A DNA stretch of 41,760 nucleotides from a virus. The stretch's first letter is position 1, and the number at the start of each line of letters is the position of its first letter. Below are positions 22,656 through 30,712 of this stretch, one piece after another. The notes beneath the pieces are model-generated. The model made no database searches. It was not told where the DNA came from and worked only from the letters and a program-made list of their open reading frames with translations. The stretch is taken from positions 1-41,760 of the IMG/VR virus record IMGVR_UViG_3300032249_000636; one strand, 5' to 3'. A program made the translations under genes and the position numbers.

Positions 22656-24923
22656 ATGAAACCACTCGTTCAAGGACTCCAACTTCTTCCGCCCCTCGAA
22701 CCCGAGGAGGTTTCGGAAATGACGCCGACCGCTCCGCCCGAGGATACTGAAACCGACGAAACGCAGGCGCAACCTCTCGCCATGCCCCCGTCCAAGATTC
22801 AGACGGGCATGAAGCTGACGAAAGAGCAGCTTGCCAAACTGGAGGAAACGACGAAAACCCGCATCGAGGAACTCATGCAGGAGATGGGGCTCGAACACTC
22901 CCGAACCATCCGTCCCGACTCGTTTCTCGGCATGAGGCAACGGTATCAGGACAGCTACGACGGCGACTACTCATGGCGCAAGGGGTTGGGCGGGATCTTC
23001 AACAACAGCAACTTCACGAAGGGCACGAACAAGCGTTACGTCCGCAAAACCGCCGCCAAGATGAGGGATGACCTACTCGGCACGTCTCCGTTCTTTGCCA
23101 TCCTCCCGGCCAAAGCGGGGATTGTGGGGGGTGATTCCAAGTCGAAGTTGGCGCAGCAGATCGAGAAATACATCCAGCGTGAAGTCGAGCGGTCCAACGT
23201 GCGCGAGGGGATTCGGATGGCGCAAAAGTGTGCCCTGATTCGCAATGAAGCGGTGGCAAAGATCACCTACCTGATCGAGTCCAGCCCGTATATGGCTGAT
23301 GCCGAAGTGCTGGTTGACCAGACGGGCAATCCGGTCAAAACAGTATCCGGCCAATTCATCTACAAGGACGACAACTTTTTCGCCGACCCGAATGTTGAAG
23401 GGGTGTTTCGCCTCGAAAAAGAGGCGACGTTCCAGATGACCGAGGGGCAATACAAGTTCCAGAATGTTCCGTCGCTCAAGCAGTATCGAATTCACTACAA
23501 GAACGTCGATTGCCGCGTGGTGGACTACCGCTCATTCCTCTGCCCGCTGACGGCAGAAAGCGTCCACAAGGCTGATTGCGTCGTGCAACTCATGGACCTG
23601 CCCGAAGATCAGGTGCAAGAGATTTACGGGAACATCGACACGTTCAAGATTTACCAGTCTCGCCTGACTGCCAACGACCCAATCTCCGGTGAAGAAGCCG
23701 CCAAGGAGGCTCACGGCGAGGACGAGTTCACGGCGAAAAGTGCCGAAGCGGTCAAGGTTCCTCTCGCCGAAGTGTATCGCAGGTTCGACGCCGACGGGGA
23801 TGGAGAGTCCGAGGAAATCTTCATGGTGTTCGACATGCTGAACAACAAGCTGATCTTTTGGGACTACCTGCACAGGCACATGGAGAAACGCCCGTTCGAG
23901 GTCATCCCGGGCATCGAGAGTGTTCCGAACCGCTGGTATGCCGTCGGGGTGTTCGCCACGATGGAGGACCACGGGCTCTATATCGACGGGCAGTTCAACC
24001 GCGTGAACGTGGCCGATTCCAAGTCCGAGACGGTTCGATTCAGGGTCAGGAACTCGGTGCGTCAGTGGAAAGATGGAAACCCGATTGTTTACGGTGGCAA
24101 CGATACTCTCGACGTGGAGAACGGATACGACGCCAAGAACCCTCCACTGTTTCAGGTCAATCTGGCCCAACCCTCCGAGATGGGTATGGCCCTTATGCGG
24201 GAAATGGAGCAGGCCGGGGATCTTCTGTGGGGTTCCATCTCCGCGCAGGATGCGTCCGCCTCCAACCTCAACCAGTCCAAGACTGCCACGGGCATCCTGA
24301 ACCTTGAGCGGGTCGGCGACATTCTCATCAAGGATGCCGAAATCGACCAGTCCGTTGCCATCACGGCAATCATGGGTCAAGTGGTTTCCGTCTTGCTGGA
24401 AAACCTCGACCCCATCGTTTCGGTTTTCAGCGAGGAGGAAAGTTCAATGGTGTCCCTCAACCGCGAGGAAATCCGAGACATCGAAAAGGACATCCGACTT
24501 CTCCTTACGCGAAGCCGTTCGGTCGAGCAGTTGGCGGTGAATGAAAAGTCGGAAGCGATTTGCTTGCGCTACTTCCAACTGAACCCGTATCAACAGTTCC
24601 ATCTTCGCCCGCTTTACATCTTCCAACTCAAGAGCCTCGAAGTGCCCGACGCCGACGAGTTGCTCCCCAAGGTCACGGAGCAGGACGTTGCAGCATGGCA
24701 GCAGGCGCAGGCGCAAAAGCCCGATCAGGAGCCCAAGGAAATCCTCAACTACAAGGACGCCCCGCCGTCCGTGAAACGTCAGATGGAGCAGGCGTCCGGT
24801 TACGTCCCGGGCACACAACAAGAACACGTCGATGAACAAAATGTCATTAGATCCAAAGGAACAGACCCTAACCAACCTGAGAATCCGCCTGTCGAGGCTG
24901 GCGGTGCTTCGGGCCAATCCTGA
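22656..24923 (+). CDS. Portal protein
   Basis: A 755-residue protein with the length and layout of podovirus-type portals. The N-terminal 50 residues are disordered, then comes RQRYQDSYDGDYSWRKGLGG. A long mixed core includes an acidic loop DADGDGESEEIFMVFD near 372. LNQSKTATGILNLE near 540 is a typical portal stem/crown signature, followed by a long helix and a Gln/Pro-rich tail. The portal is the dodecameric ring at one capsid vertex through which terminase pumps DNA and to which the tail attaches. It starts one base after the giant gene's stop, with no Shine-Dalgarno sequence in between, suggesting reinitiation by the same ribosomes. Confidence 0.8.
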   Translation: MKPLVQGLQLLPPLEPEEVSEMTPTAPPEDTETDETQAQPLAMPPSKIQTGMKLTKEQLAKLEETTKTRIEELMQEMGLEHSRTIRPDSFLGMRQRYQDSYDGDYSWRKGLGGIFNNSNFTKGTNKRYVRKTAAKMRDDLLGTSPFFAILPAKAGIVGGDSKSKLAQQIEKYIQREVERSNVREGIRMAQKCALIRNEAVAKITYLIESSPYMADAEVLVDQTGNPVKTVSGQFIYKDDNFFADPNVEGVFRLEKEATFQMTEGQYKFQNVPSLKQYRIHYKNVDCRVVDYRSFLCPLTAESVHKADCVVQLMDLPEDQVQEIYGNIDTFKIYQSRLTANDPISGEEAAKEAHGEDEFTAKSAEAVKVPLAEVYRRFDADGDGESEEIFMVFDMLNNKLIFWDYLHRHMEKRPFEVIPGIESVPNRWYAVGVFATMEDHGLYIDGQFNRVNVADSKSETVRFRVRNSVRQWKDGNPIVYGGNDTLDVENGYDAKNPPLFQVNLAQPSEMGMALMREMEQAGDLLWGSISAQDASASNLNQSKTATGILNLERVGDILIKDAEIDQSVAITAIMGQVVSVLLENLDPIVSVFSEEESSMVSLNREEIRDIEKDIRLLLTRSRSVEQLAVNEKSEAICLRYFQLNPYQQFHLRPLYIFQLKSLEVPDADELLPKVTEQDVAAWQQAQAQKPDQEPKEILNYKDAPPSVKRQMEQASGYVPGTQQEHVDEQNVIRSKGTDPNQPENPPVEAGGASGQS

Positions 24924-25122
24924 GTTCAAGTGGTTCCTTGAGGAGTGCGTCAAGCCCCGCTTGGATCAAGCCGAGGCGGACGCATTGGACCTGCACACGA
25001 CCGCCGAGGAGAGAACGATTGCCTGTCATCTTCGGGTGTCCCTGAAAGCGATCCATGAATGGGCGGACGTGGAATTCGACGACGCGCAAAGGGATGAAAA
25101 AAGTCTTGCCAACCCCGAGTAA
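24832..25122 (+). CDS. Hypothetical 96-residue protein overlapping the portal gene end
   Basis: Mostly helical acidic protein (TNLRIRLSRLAVLRANPEF, ADALDLHTTAEERTIACHLR, AIHEWADVEF) of no recognised family. It overlaps the last 92 bases of the portal gene. The second Met (24841) is equally possible, and an in-frame GTG lies further in. The part beyond the portal stop has normal codon use, so the gene is probably real even though its start is uncertain. Confidence 0.65.
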   Translation: MNKMSLDPKEQTLTNLRIRLSRLAVLRANPEFKWFLEECVKPRLDQAEADALDLHTTAEERTIACHLRVSLKAIHEWADVEFDDAQRDEKSLANPE

Positions 25123-25155
25123 CATCCCAAGGCACACACTCAACAACCTACCGCC

Positions 25156-25488
25156 ATGTCATTCGCCGCCACACCCACGCTTCTGTTTCCCGGTGCAACC
25201 AACGGCACCAATACCCTCTCCCTGACGACCGCGACCGCCGCTGGTGCCAAGTCTCTGCCCGAACTGACCGACGCCGAAGCGCACGTCACAACTGGCGACT
25301 GGCGCAAGATTGTCTTCGCCCTCATGGAACGGTTGTTCCTCTACTACGATTCTCTCGCCTTGGCCGACAAACCAACGAAGGTCGCCATCACTCGAACAGG
25401 CACCCTCCAGTCAAACGGCACGATCAATTACCAATACATCGTGACCATCAACGCCGCCGCCACGGGCACCGAAGTCCAAGCCGAGTAA
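25156..25488 (+). CDS. Small structural-type protein
   Basis: A 110-residue protein, Ala/Thr-rich at the N-terminus, with a helix around WRKIVFALMERLFLYYDSL and a C-terminal beta hairpin (TKVAITRTGTLQ, NYQYIVTINAAA). It lies in the portal-to-fibre structural block. The leader ACAACCTACCGCC is A/C-rich without a Shine-Dalgarno sequence. No family recognised; a minor head or neck protein is possible. Confidence 0.6.
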   Translation: MSFAATPTLLFPGATNGTNTLSLTTATAAGAKSLPELTDAEAHVTTGDWRKIVFALMERLFLYYDSLALADKPTKVAITRTGTLQSNGTINYQYIVTINAAATGTEVQAE

Positions 25489-25526
25489 CTTTTCTCAACA
25501 TCAGCCCCTCGTAAGAGGACACACAC

Positions 25527-25919
25527 ATGGCCACGCTCAAAAAACCCCGTTCCCTCGGGAAAACCGTCCGCGACATTTTCAACTGGTGGGTTCCGGTTGA
25601 ACGAATTCCGGTCGCTGCCGTCTCATCTTCCGCTCTCGAAGCGTCGAAGATCCTCGTTGCCCGCCCCGCCGCTCTGGTGTCCCTCTCAGGGCACACAACG
25701 GCAGCAGGATTTGTCCAGTTGTTCGACTCGGCCACGCTGCCTGCCGACGGGGCCGTTCCCGTCATTGCCATCAAGGTTGGTGCCAACACGGACTTCCTGA
25801 TCGAGCGGGCCGCGCCTGTCGCCTTCGCGGCGGGCATCGTCGCCGTGTTTTCGTCCACCCTCGACACCAAAACCATCAGTTCGGCGTCCTGTCTGTTCGC
25901 CGCACAGGTGACTGAATAA
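25527..25919 (+). CDS. Small structural-type protein
   Basis: A 130-residue protein; a basic start (MATLKKPRSLGKTVRDIFNW) leads into a strand-rich, Ala/Val/Ser-rich body (AALVSLSGHTTAAGFVQLFD, VPVIAIKVGANTDFLIE) resembling a compact jelly-roll or beta-sandwich virion protein. An AAGAGGA box ends 8 bases before the ATG, a rare Shine-Dalgarno sequence here that could mean strong expression. A decoration or neck protein is a guess. Confidence 0.6.
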   Translation: MATLKKPRSLGKTVRDIFNWWVPVERIPVAAVSSSALEASKILVARPAALVSLSGHTTAAGFVQLFDSATLPADGAVPVIAIKVGANTDFLIERAAPVAFAAGIVAVFSSTLDTKTISSASCLFAAQVTE

Positions 25920-25925
25920 ACGCCC

Positions 25926-26714
25926 ATGAACGCTATCGACCGCCTCCGCAAAAAAGCCCGCTTGGAAAAGCAGGTCAATCCTCACTCGTTATTTGCTCAC
26001 GCCATTCTCGACCGGAACAACAGGGTGGTTCTGGACGGTGAAAAACTCCGCTACCAGCTTTACGCCCCGGGCAAAGACGGTGCGACCATCGGACAGTTCA
26101 AGCCGAAGCTCAACCAGTCCTACGTTGTGGACGCTCGCCACTGGCGCACGTCGAGCAACTCCATTGAAGTTCGTGTGAACGACATCGTAGAGGCACCACA
26201 GTTCGGCGACAGGATTGTGTTCCTCGACGCCTTTGGCAGTTTCGGCAGCAACATCCTTCCGACCATGCCAGCGGTGACAATCAACGGCATCAGGTTCACG
26301 GGAACGCTTTGGAATCAGGCCAAAGAAATTTCGTTTGTGCCTACTGATGAAAATGTTCCTGAATCAATCGTCAACACTACGTCGTCTTTGGTCATCAACT
26401 ATGAGTCAGGCGTTTCAACCATCGGCTCAATTTTAGCTGCCCTCGAATTGATTGATGATTTGTCGTGCGGCATCAACGATGAAGGCGAAGAACTCACAGA
26501 CGTTGTTGCCGAGGAGGCGACCGACGTTCTTGTTGGAGGCGTTGCCTCCACCCGAACCCTCCGCATCGTGGGCAATCAGACCACCCGCATCAATGGGATC
26601 TGGAATGGTGTCAATTCCCTCGTCGATGTCACAACGGCCAAATCGCGTGTCGAAATTGTTTACGTCGGCGATACGGTCGGGTGGGACGTGACTGTTCACA
26701 CTTCCTCGGTGTAA
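25926..26714 (+). CDS. Hypothetical structural protein, 262 residues
   Basis: Not recognised. A short basic helix (IDRLRKKARLEKQV) is followed by strand-rich sequence (DRNNRVVLDGEKLRYQLY, SIEVRVNDIVEAPQFGDRIV). A central Thr/Ser-rich part follows, and the C-terminal half (LRIVGNQTTRINGIWNGVN, SRVEIVYVGDTVGWDVTV) looks like a second beta domain. Six bases separate it from the preceding gene. Its place just upstream of the BppU-like and fibre genes suggests a tail or neck component. Confidence 0.6.
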   Translation: MNAIDRLRKKARLEKQVNPHSLFAHAILDRNNRVVLDGEKLRYQLYAPGKDGATIGQFKPKLNQSYVVDARHWRTSSNSIEVRVNDIVEAPQFGDRIVFLDAFGSFGSNILPTMPAVTINGIRFTGTLWNQAKEISFVPTDENVPESIVNTTSSLVINYESGVSTIGSILAALELIDDLSCGINDEGEELTDVVAEEATDVLVGGVASTRTLRIVGNQTTRINGIWNGVNSLVDVTTAKSRVEIVYVGDTVGWDVTVHTSSV

Positions 26715-26735
26715 TGCGCTCCATCTCAAACAGCA

Positions 26736-27083
26736 ATGAGTGCGCCTATTGAGCTAACGTGGAAGCGAAACGACACAGGGCGTCTTAATATCATCGTTAC
26801 GCAAGCCAACGGGTCGCCCTACGACATCACGGGAGCATCTCTTTTTCTTACCGTCAAGAAGTCAGCGGGGGTGCCTGACGCCTCCGCTCTCATCTCCAAA
26901 AAAGTTACAGCACACGACGACCCGACAAACGGGGAATCTCATTTTTCCATCGACACCACTGACAACGACATCAGTGGTCGCTACGTTTTTGACGTTCAAA
27001 TCAAGACGGCAGCCGACGACGTATGGACGCTGTTCGATGGAGTCTGGAAGGTTGTGTCCGACGTGACGCAACGAGTTGCCTGA
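26736..27083 (+). CDS. BppU N-terminal-like tail/baseplate beta-sandwich protein
   Basis: A 115-residue single-domain protein with the strand pattern of BppU-type N-terminal domains from phage baseplate and host-attachment proteins: ELTWKRNDTGRLNIIVTQ, GSPYDITGASLFLTVKK, SHFSIDTTDNDISGRYVFDV and a final strand VWKVVSDV. Such domains anchor receptor-binding fibres to the tail. The next gene, two bases after the stop, is a collagen-like fibre, which fits. The family match is by pattern only. Confidence 0.6.
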   Translation: MSAPIELTWKRNDTGRLNIIVTQANGSPYDITGASLFLTVKKSAGVPDASALISKKVTAHDDPTNGESHFSIDTTDNDISGRYVFDVQIKTAADDVWTLFDGVWKVVSDVTQRVA

Positions 27084-27084
27084 C

Positions 27085-28863
27085 ATGTCGCAAAATTATC
27101 AAATCACAGTTCCGGCACCCGCCCAAATCTACCAGATCACGGCGGCGATTCCGCCTACTCAAACGGTCGATGTTGCGGTTCCGACTGTTGGGCCTGCGGG
27201 CGAGCAAGGGGCGCAGGGGCCACAAGGACCACAGGGGCCACAAGGCGCGGCAGGGGCGTCGGCATGGGAAGACATTACAGGAAAGCCAAGCGTGTTCCCT
27301 CCCGAGCCAATGACGTTTGCTGGCACGAAATATCTTAGCTCGACTCCATCTGTGTTGACGGCGGCACGGAATCAACTTGTGTTTGTATTCTGCACCGGAG
27401 TTGGAGGAATCCTCCAGCTTCCAACTACGGGCAACCAGCTAGGCGACCTGTGCCAAGTCGTGACTAAGGGAGGAACGATTCCGGCCACCGTCTTGAACAA
27501 AGATGGTTCTGTTGTCGCTGGTCTTGAAGGCTCATGGCAGCAGGCGATTTTGTTCATTTACGCGCAGTCTGTTGATTCGGCCACATGGTATCCGGTGAAT
27601 CGAGACACCATCAATCACTCGGGAGACGCTTTAACCCCGCTGTCCATTGAGCCGACCTCGTTTTTGCGATTGCCTTCGGCTCCCTCTGTAAGCCCGTCCT
27701 CGGGCGATCTTTATCGCAACGGAAATGCGTTGGTCTTTTTCGATGGGTCGGGAACCCCTCAAACGCTAGTAAAACTTACCGACTTGGCTTCGCCTCCCGC
27801 CATCGGAAACACAACTCCCTCGACTGGCGCGTTCACAACGTTGTCAGGAAACAACGGAACGCTTACCGCTTCTGCTCCTGTTCTGGGTTTAGCACAAGTT
27901 TGGAACAACTCAGCAGTAGCTTTTACAAGCCTGAAACTCGCAGTAACAAACACCGCAAGCCTTAATTCAGCAAGCGGTTCAAAGTTGCTAGACATTACCA
28001 TTGATGGTTCTTCGCTCTTTCGTTTGCAGCGGAATTTTTCGGCTGGCTATCTCTATTTTGGAACAACGGATACCGGAGTTGGCGCAGCGGCTTCTGGCAC
28101 AGTTCTCACTCTTATTTGCAACGGTGGAGCCACCATGCAAATCGGTTCTGGCGCAGGTGGGCCAGTGATTAGGTCTGATTCAAGCTACGCATGGGCATCT
28201 TCTACAAACATAACGTCCTCTGCTGATTTGGTCATTACAAGGGATGCCGCAAACATCCTTGCCCAAAGGAACGGAACCAATGCCCAAGAGTTTCGCATTT
28301 ACAACACCTACACCGATGCTTCCAACTACGAACGAGGGTTCATCCGTTGGACTTCCAACATCCTCCGTATCGGAACGGAAAAACTTGGGACGGGTTCAGA
28401 CCGCGCTATTGAATTTTGGCGCAACGGAAGTAGGTGGGCATACATTGATGCTAGCGGTTTTTTCAATGCTGACGGAGGATTTTTGTCAGGTGGTCAAATT
28501 CGTGTTGCAGCATCAGCGGCACTTTATTGGAGTGCAAGGACCATGCTGAAATCTCCAGCAGACGGAACGCTTAAACTTTCAAATGTGGCGGAAACGGATT
28601 TTGGCACCTTACAATTTGGTGGCACAACAAACCTTTTCCCCGCTATCAAAAGAAATGGAACAACCTTAGAAATTAAGACGGCATCTGATTCCGCCTTTGC
28701 TGGTCTTGCCGCTGGCAATCTAACGCTTTATCCGTCTTCCAGTGTTACCCCAAGTTCCGTAAGAGGTGAAATCGTTGTTGAAGCCACCAGCAACACGACG
28801 CTTACTTTCAAAATGCGCGGCCTTGATGATGCTATCAGAAGCGGAACAATTACTCTCTCCTAA
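27085..28863 (+). CDS. Tail fibre with collagen-like stalk
   Basis: A 592-residue protein. A short N-terminal adaptor (MSQNYQITVPAPAQIYQITA) is followed by eight Gly-X-Y triplets at residues 36-59, then WEDITGKPSVFPPE, a head-binding-type beta region, and a long Ser/Thr/Asn/Gly-rich beta-solenoid-like body ending TFKMRGLDDAIRSGTITLS. Collagen triplets followed by such a body are typical of trimeric host-recognition fibres. The ATG at 27085 is preferred over an in-frame TTG at 27076 because it falls just after the previous stop. From about 27800 the DNA is visibly AT-richer than its neighbours with relaxed third positions, consistent with an exchanged receptor-binding region. No clear C-terminal chaperone domain is seen. 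Confidence 0.8.
   Translation: MSQNYQITVPAPAQIYQITAAIPPTQTVDVAVPTVGPAGEQGAQGPQGPQGPQGAAGASAWEDITGKPSVFPPEPMTFAGTKYLSSTPSVLTAARNQLVFVFCTGVGGILQLPTTGNQLGDLCQVVTKGGTIPATVLNKDGSVVAGLEGSWQQAILFIYAQSVDSATWYPVNRDTINHSGDALTPLSIEPTSFLRLPSAPSVSPSSGDLYRNGNALVFFDGSGTPQTLVKLTDLASPPAIGNTTPSTGAFTTLSGNNGTLTASAPVLGLAQVWNNSAVAFTSLKLAVTNTASLNSASGSKLLDITIDGSSLFRLQRNFSAGYLYFGTTDTGVGAAASGTVLTLICNGGATMQIGSGAGGPVIRSDSSYAWASSTNITSSADLVITRDAANILAQRNGTNAQEFRIYNTYTDASNYERGFIRWTSNILRIGTEKLGTGSDRAIEFWRNGSRWAYIDASGFFNADGGFLSGGQIRVAASAALYWSARTMLKSPADGTLKLSNVAETDFGTLQFGGTTNLFPAIKRNGTTLEIKTASDSAFAGLAAGNLTLYPSSSVTPSSVRGEIVVEATSNTTLTFKMRGLDDAIRSGTITLS
27190..27261 (+). repeat. Collagen-like Gly-X-Y stalk, eight triplets
   Basis: Residues 36-59 of the fibre: GPA, GEQ, GAQ, three GPQ, GAA, GAS. 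The DNA shows the CCACAAGGA/CCACAGGGG near-repeats expected of a slippage-prone collagen tract. Confidence 0.85.
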
Positions 28864-28867
28864 TCCA

Positions 28868-29212
28868 ATGAATCCCATCATTCCATCCGATCAACCCGTC
28901 ACCGTGCCACCCGTGGAAGCCAAGACATTCGACGCTCTCTGGCTCTACTCTCTTACGGCCCTCATGCCGTCTTCTGATGCAGGGCAACTTTCCGCCGAGT
29001 TCATTCCCGTGAATTCAACCACTGGCGACATGCTCCCCGAAGGGAAGCAGACCATCCTTGTCAACGACCTTCCAAAAGCCTTGGCAGAAATTCCAGAACT
29101 TCAAGCGGCGTTTGCGGCAATCGTTATGGCCGTCGGCCCCGTCAAAGAGTGGCTGGCAGCGCAAGCTCTCGCCCTTCAAGAGCAGCAAGAAGACCCTTCC
29201 ACCAATGAATAA
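28868..29212 (+). CDS. Hypothetical 114-residue protein downstream of the fibre
   Basis: Not recognised. MNPIIPSDQPVTVPPVEAKT leads into a small domain with FDALWLYSLTALMPSSD, then ending in helices (LAEIPELQAAFAAIVMAV, KEWLAAQALALQEQQED). The frame opens earlier at 28766 inside the fibre gene, but the ATG at 28868, four bases after the fibre stop, fits better. It could be a fibre-assembly or attachment accessory given its place; that is inference. Confidence 0.65.
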   Translation: MNPIIPSDQPVTVPPVEAKTFDALWLYSLTALMPSSDAGQLSAEFIPVNSTTGDMLPEGKQTILVNDLPKALAEIPELQAAFAAIVMAVGPVKEWLAAQALALQEQQEDPSTNE

Positions 29213-29381
29213 GACCGTCACTCTTACTGAGCCCGAAGCAAAGCTTGTCATGCAAAGCCTCGATGTCGCCGTGCGCCAAGGAGGATTGCAGGCGGCGGCA
29301 GCATTGCTCGATCTTGCTCGCAACATTGAATTGCAACTAACCCAACCCAACCCAACCCAACACCAAAACCCTAGCCAATAG
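29205..29381 (+). CDS. Small conserved-type phage protein, 58 residues
   Basis: MNKTVTLTEPEAKLVMQSLD, then AVRQGGLQAAAALLDLARN, form two helices in a pattern common among tiny phage proteins of unknown function (LTxxEAxxxxxxLDxAVRxGGxxAA). The ATG at 29205 overlaps the previous gene's stop by eight bases; a longer frame from 29058 is a shadow. The C-terminus is encoded by four CCCAA repeats (29341-29360) giving TQPNPTQ. Confidence 0.65.
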   Translation: MNKTVTLTEPEAKLVMQSLDVAVRQGGLQAAAALLDLARNIELQLTQPNPTQHQNPSQ

Positions 29382-29393
29382 AAGCCCATTGAA

Positions 29394-29783
29394 ATGATTC
29401 CACTACTTGCCGAAGCAGCCTCCGAAATGCCGATCACGTTTGGTCACGTCATCGGAATAGCCGCCGTCGTAGGGGCAGGCATGGCCGTATTGAACACGGT
29501 CGGCAATCTTTTCTCGTCGTGGCTTCAAAGCAAACTGCCTACTTCAAAAGCAGAACGCGCCACGCTGGTTTTGGAGCAGGCGCAGGCTTGTAAATACGAC
29601 CATCAAGGCATCAAAGAAATTCTCGTCGCCATGAACGCCAACATCGCCAATGCGGTAAGCGCACTCACGGCAATGGCGAACGCAGATGCGCTACGGCATC
29701 AAAAAGTTCTGGAACATCTTCGAGCCCTGCGTCGTCGCGCAGGTCACTCACACGCAGAAATCGGCGACATAGACGAAGAATGA
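29394..29783 (+). CDS. Membrane-anchored coiled-coil protein, inner-spanin-like candidate
   Basis: A 129-residue protein with one membrane segment at about 15-40 (ITFGHVIGIAAVVGAGMAV) and then a helical soluble part with coiled-coil character (AERATLVLEQAQACKYD, KVLEHLRALRRRAG). Its stop overlaps the next gene's start (a small lipoprotein) as ATGA, and holin and endolysin candidates follow, so a two-gene spanin pair that joins inner and outer membranes at lysis is plausible. A simple membrane accessory of the fibre or lysis block is the alternative. Confidence 0.55.
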   Translation: MIPLLAEAASEMPITFGHVIGIAAVVGAGMAVLNTVGNLFSSWLQSKLPTSKAERATLVLEQAQACKYDHQGIKEILVAMNANIANAVSALTAMANADALRHQKVLEHLRALRRRAGHSHAEIGDIDEE

Positions 29784-29992
29784 AAACGAAACTCCTCCTC
29801 CTCACCGCCGTGCTTGCCCTCACGGGTTGCGCGGGGCAACAAATCGGAATCTCTATCCCCGTGCCGCCGAGTGGCGCGGACATGGGGAAATACGGGTTCG
29901 TCAAACTCGGCTACGAACCCAACGCCCTGACCACCCCTTATCTCAATGGGTGGACCAACTACGTCACCGTTACCACCAACCAATACAAGTAA
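29780..29992 (+). CDS. Small lipoprotein, outer-spanin-like candidate
   Basis: A 70-residue protein with a clear lipoprotein signal: MKTKLLLLTAVLALTGC with lipobox L-T-G-C17. The mature part is about 53 residues (QQIGISIPVPPSGADMGKYG, ending TNYVTVTTNQYK). Signal peptidase II processing would place it on the outer membrane of a Gram-negative-type host. Size and coupling to the upstream membrane protein fit an outer spanin, but no sequence family is recognised. Confidence 0.6.
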   Translation: MKTKLLLLTAVLALTGCAGQQIGISIPVPPSGADMGKYGFVKLGYEPNALTTPYLNGWTNYVTVTTNQYK

Positions 29993-29996
29993 ACCC

Positions 29997-30260
29997 ATGA
30001 ACCCTGATACCGAAAGCAAGCCGCCAAGAACCCTGATTCAATGTTTGGATGACATGCGGGCACAACTCAAAGACCTCGAAATGCAGGCGCGGTCCATCGT
30101 CAAATGCGACGAACTGAACGCCCTTCCGACATTCGACGGGCAACGGGGCGAGCAGAAGGGGCAAGCCATGCTCGCCGTGCGCCACATCGAAGACGCACGG
30201 ATGCGCCTCGGAAAAGTCATCCAATACCACGGCGACGGAGTTTCCTGCTACGACAAGTAG
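29997..30260 (+). CDS. Acb2/Tad1-hairpin-like protein, possible cyclic-nucleotide sponge
   Basis: An 87-residue protein predicted as two helices: LIQCLDDMRAQLKDLEMQAR and, after a short loop, RGEQKGQAMLAVRHIEDARM followed by RLGKVIQYHG. Length, helix layout and the C-terminal pattern (R-E-x-(A/S) ... LAxxHIExARMxLGK) resemble the Acb2/Tad1 hairpin domain. Members of that family bind cyclic oligonucleotide or cyclic ADP-ribose signals and silence CBASS or Thoeris defence. The match is from pattern memory. A longer frame from 29946 exists, but the ATG at 29997 follows the lipoprotein stop by four bases. It could instead be a lysis-timing or other small helical protein. Confidence 0.55.
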   Translation: MNPDTESKPPRTLIQCLDDMRAQLKDLEMQARSIVKCDELNALPTFDGQRGEQKGQAMLAVRHIEDARMRLGKVIQYHGDGVSCYDK

Positions 30261-30298
30261 CCTCACGACCACACAAACCAGAACCGCAATCCAACACC

Positions 30299-30712
30299 AT
30301 GAACACCCAACTCACTGAACTCATCAAGGGGCTGACTGGCAAACTCGCCACTTGGCTCATTCCTATTCTCACGTCCCTCATCGCCGCCGTAATCGGGTCG
30401 GTTGTGGCGAAAGCCGCCGTCGCTGTCCCGTGGCTGGACCTATCCTCCGTGAATCCCCTAGTCATCGCCTCGCTGGTGGCTGGCGGACTCGTTGCCATCA
30501 TCGTCGGCACACTGAACGGAGTGACCACTTACCTTCTCAAGAAGGGAACCACGCAGGTTCAGGACACGCTCAACAAGGTTCTCACGCTGACCAATGTTCC
30601 GACCGCTCCGCTTACCACCGATGGCATTGCGGGGGCGAACACCAACAAGGGCGCGGCGGCGGTCGTTGAACTGCTCCTGTCCCTCATGCCACTCACCAAG
30701 AAAAAACAGTGA
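30299..30712 (+). CDS. Probable holin
   Basis: A 137-residue protein with two membrane segments, about 18-43 (TWLIPILTSLIAAVIGSVVA) and 53-80 (LVIASLVAGGLVAIIVG), a short loop between them and a polar, basic-tailed C-terminus (PLTKKKQ). Two-helix topology, size and position immediately before the endolysin fit a holin that permeabilises the inner membrane at lysis. The leader CAATCCAACACC is the same 12 bases as before the minus-strand gene starting at 465. Its stop overlaps the next start as GTGA. Confidence 0.65.
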   Translation: MNTQLTELIKGLTGKLATWLIPILTSLIAAVIGSVVAKAAVAVPWLDLSSVNPLVIASLVAGGLVAIIVGTLNGVTTYLLKKGTTQVQDTLNKVLTLTNVPTAPLTTDGIAGANTNKGAAAVVELLLSLMPLTKKKQ

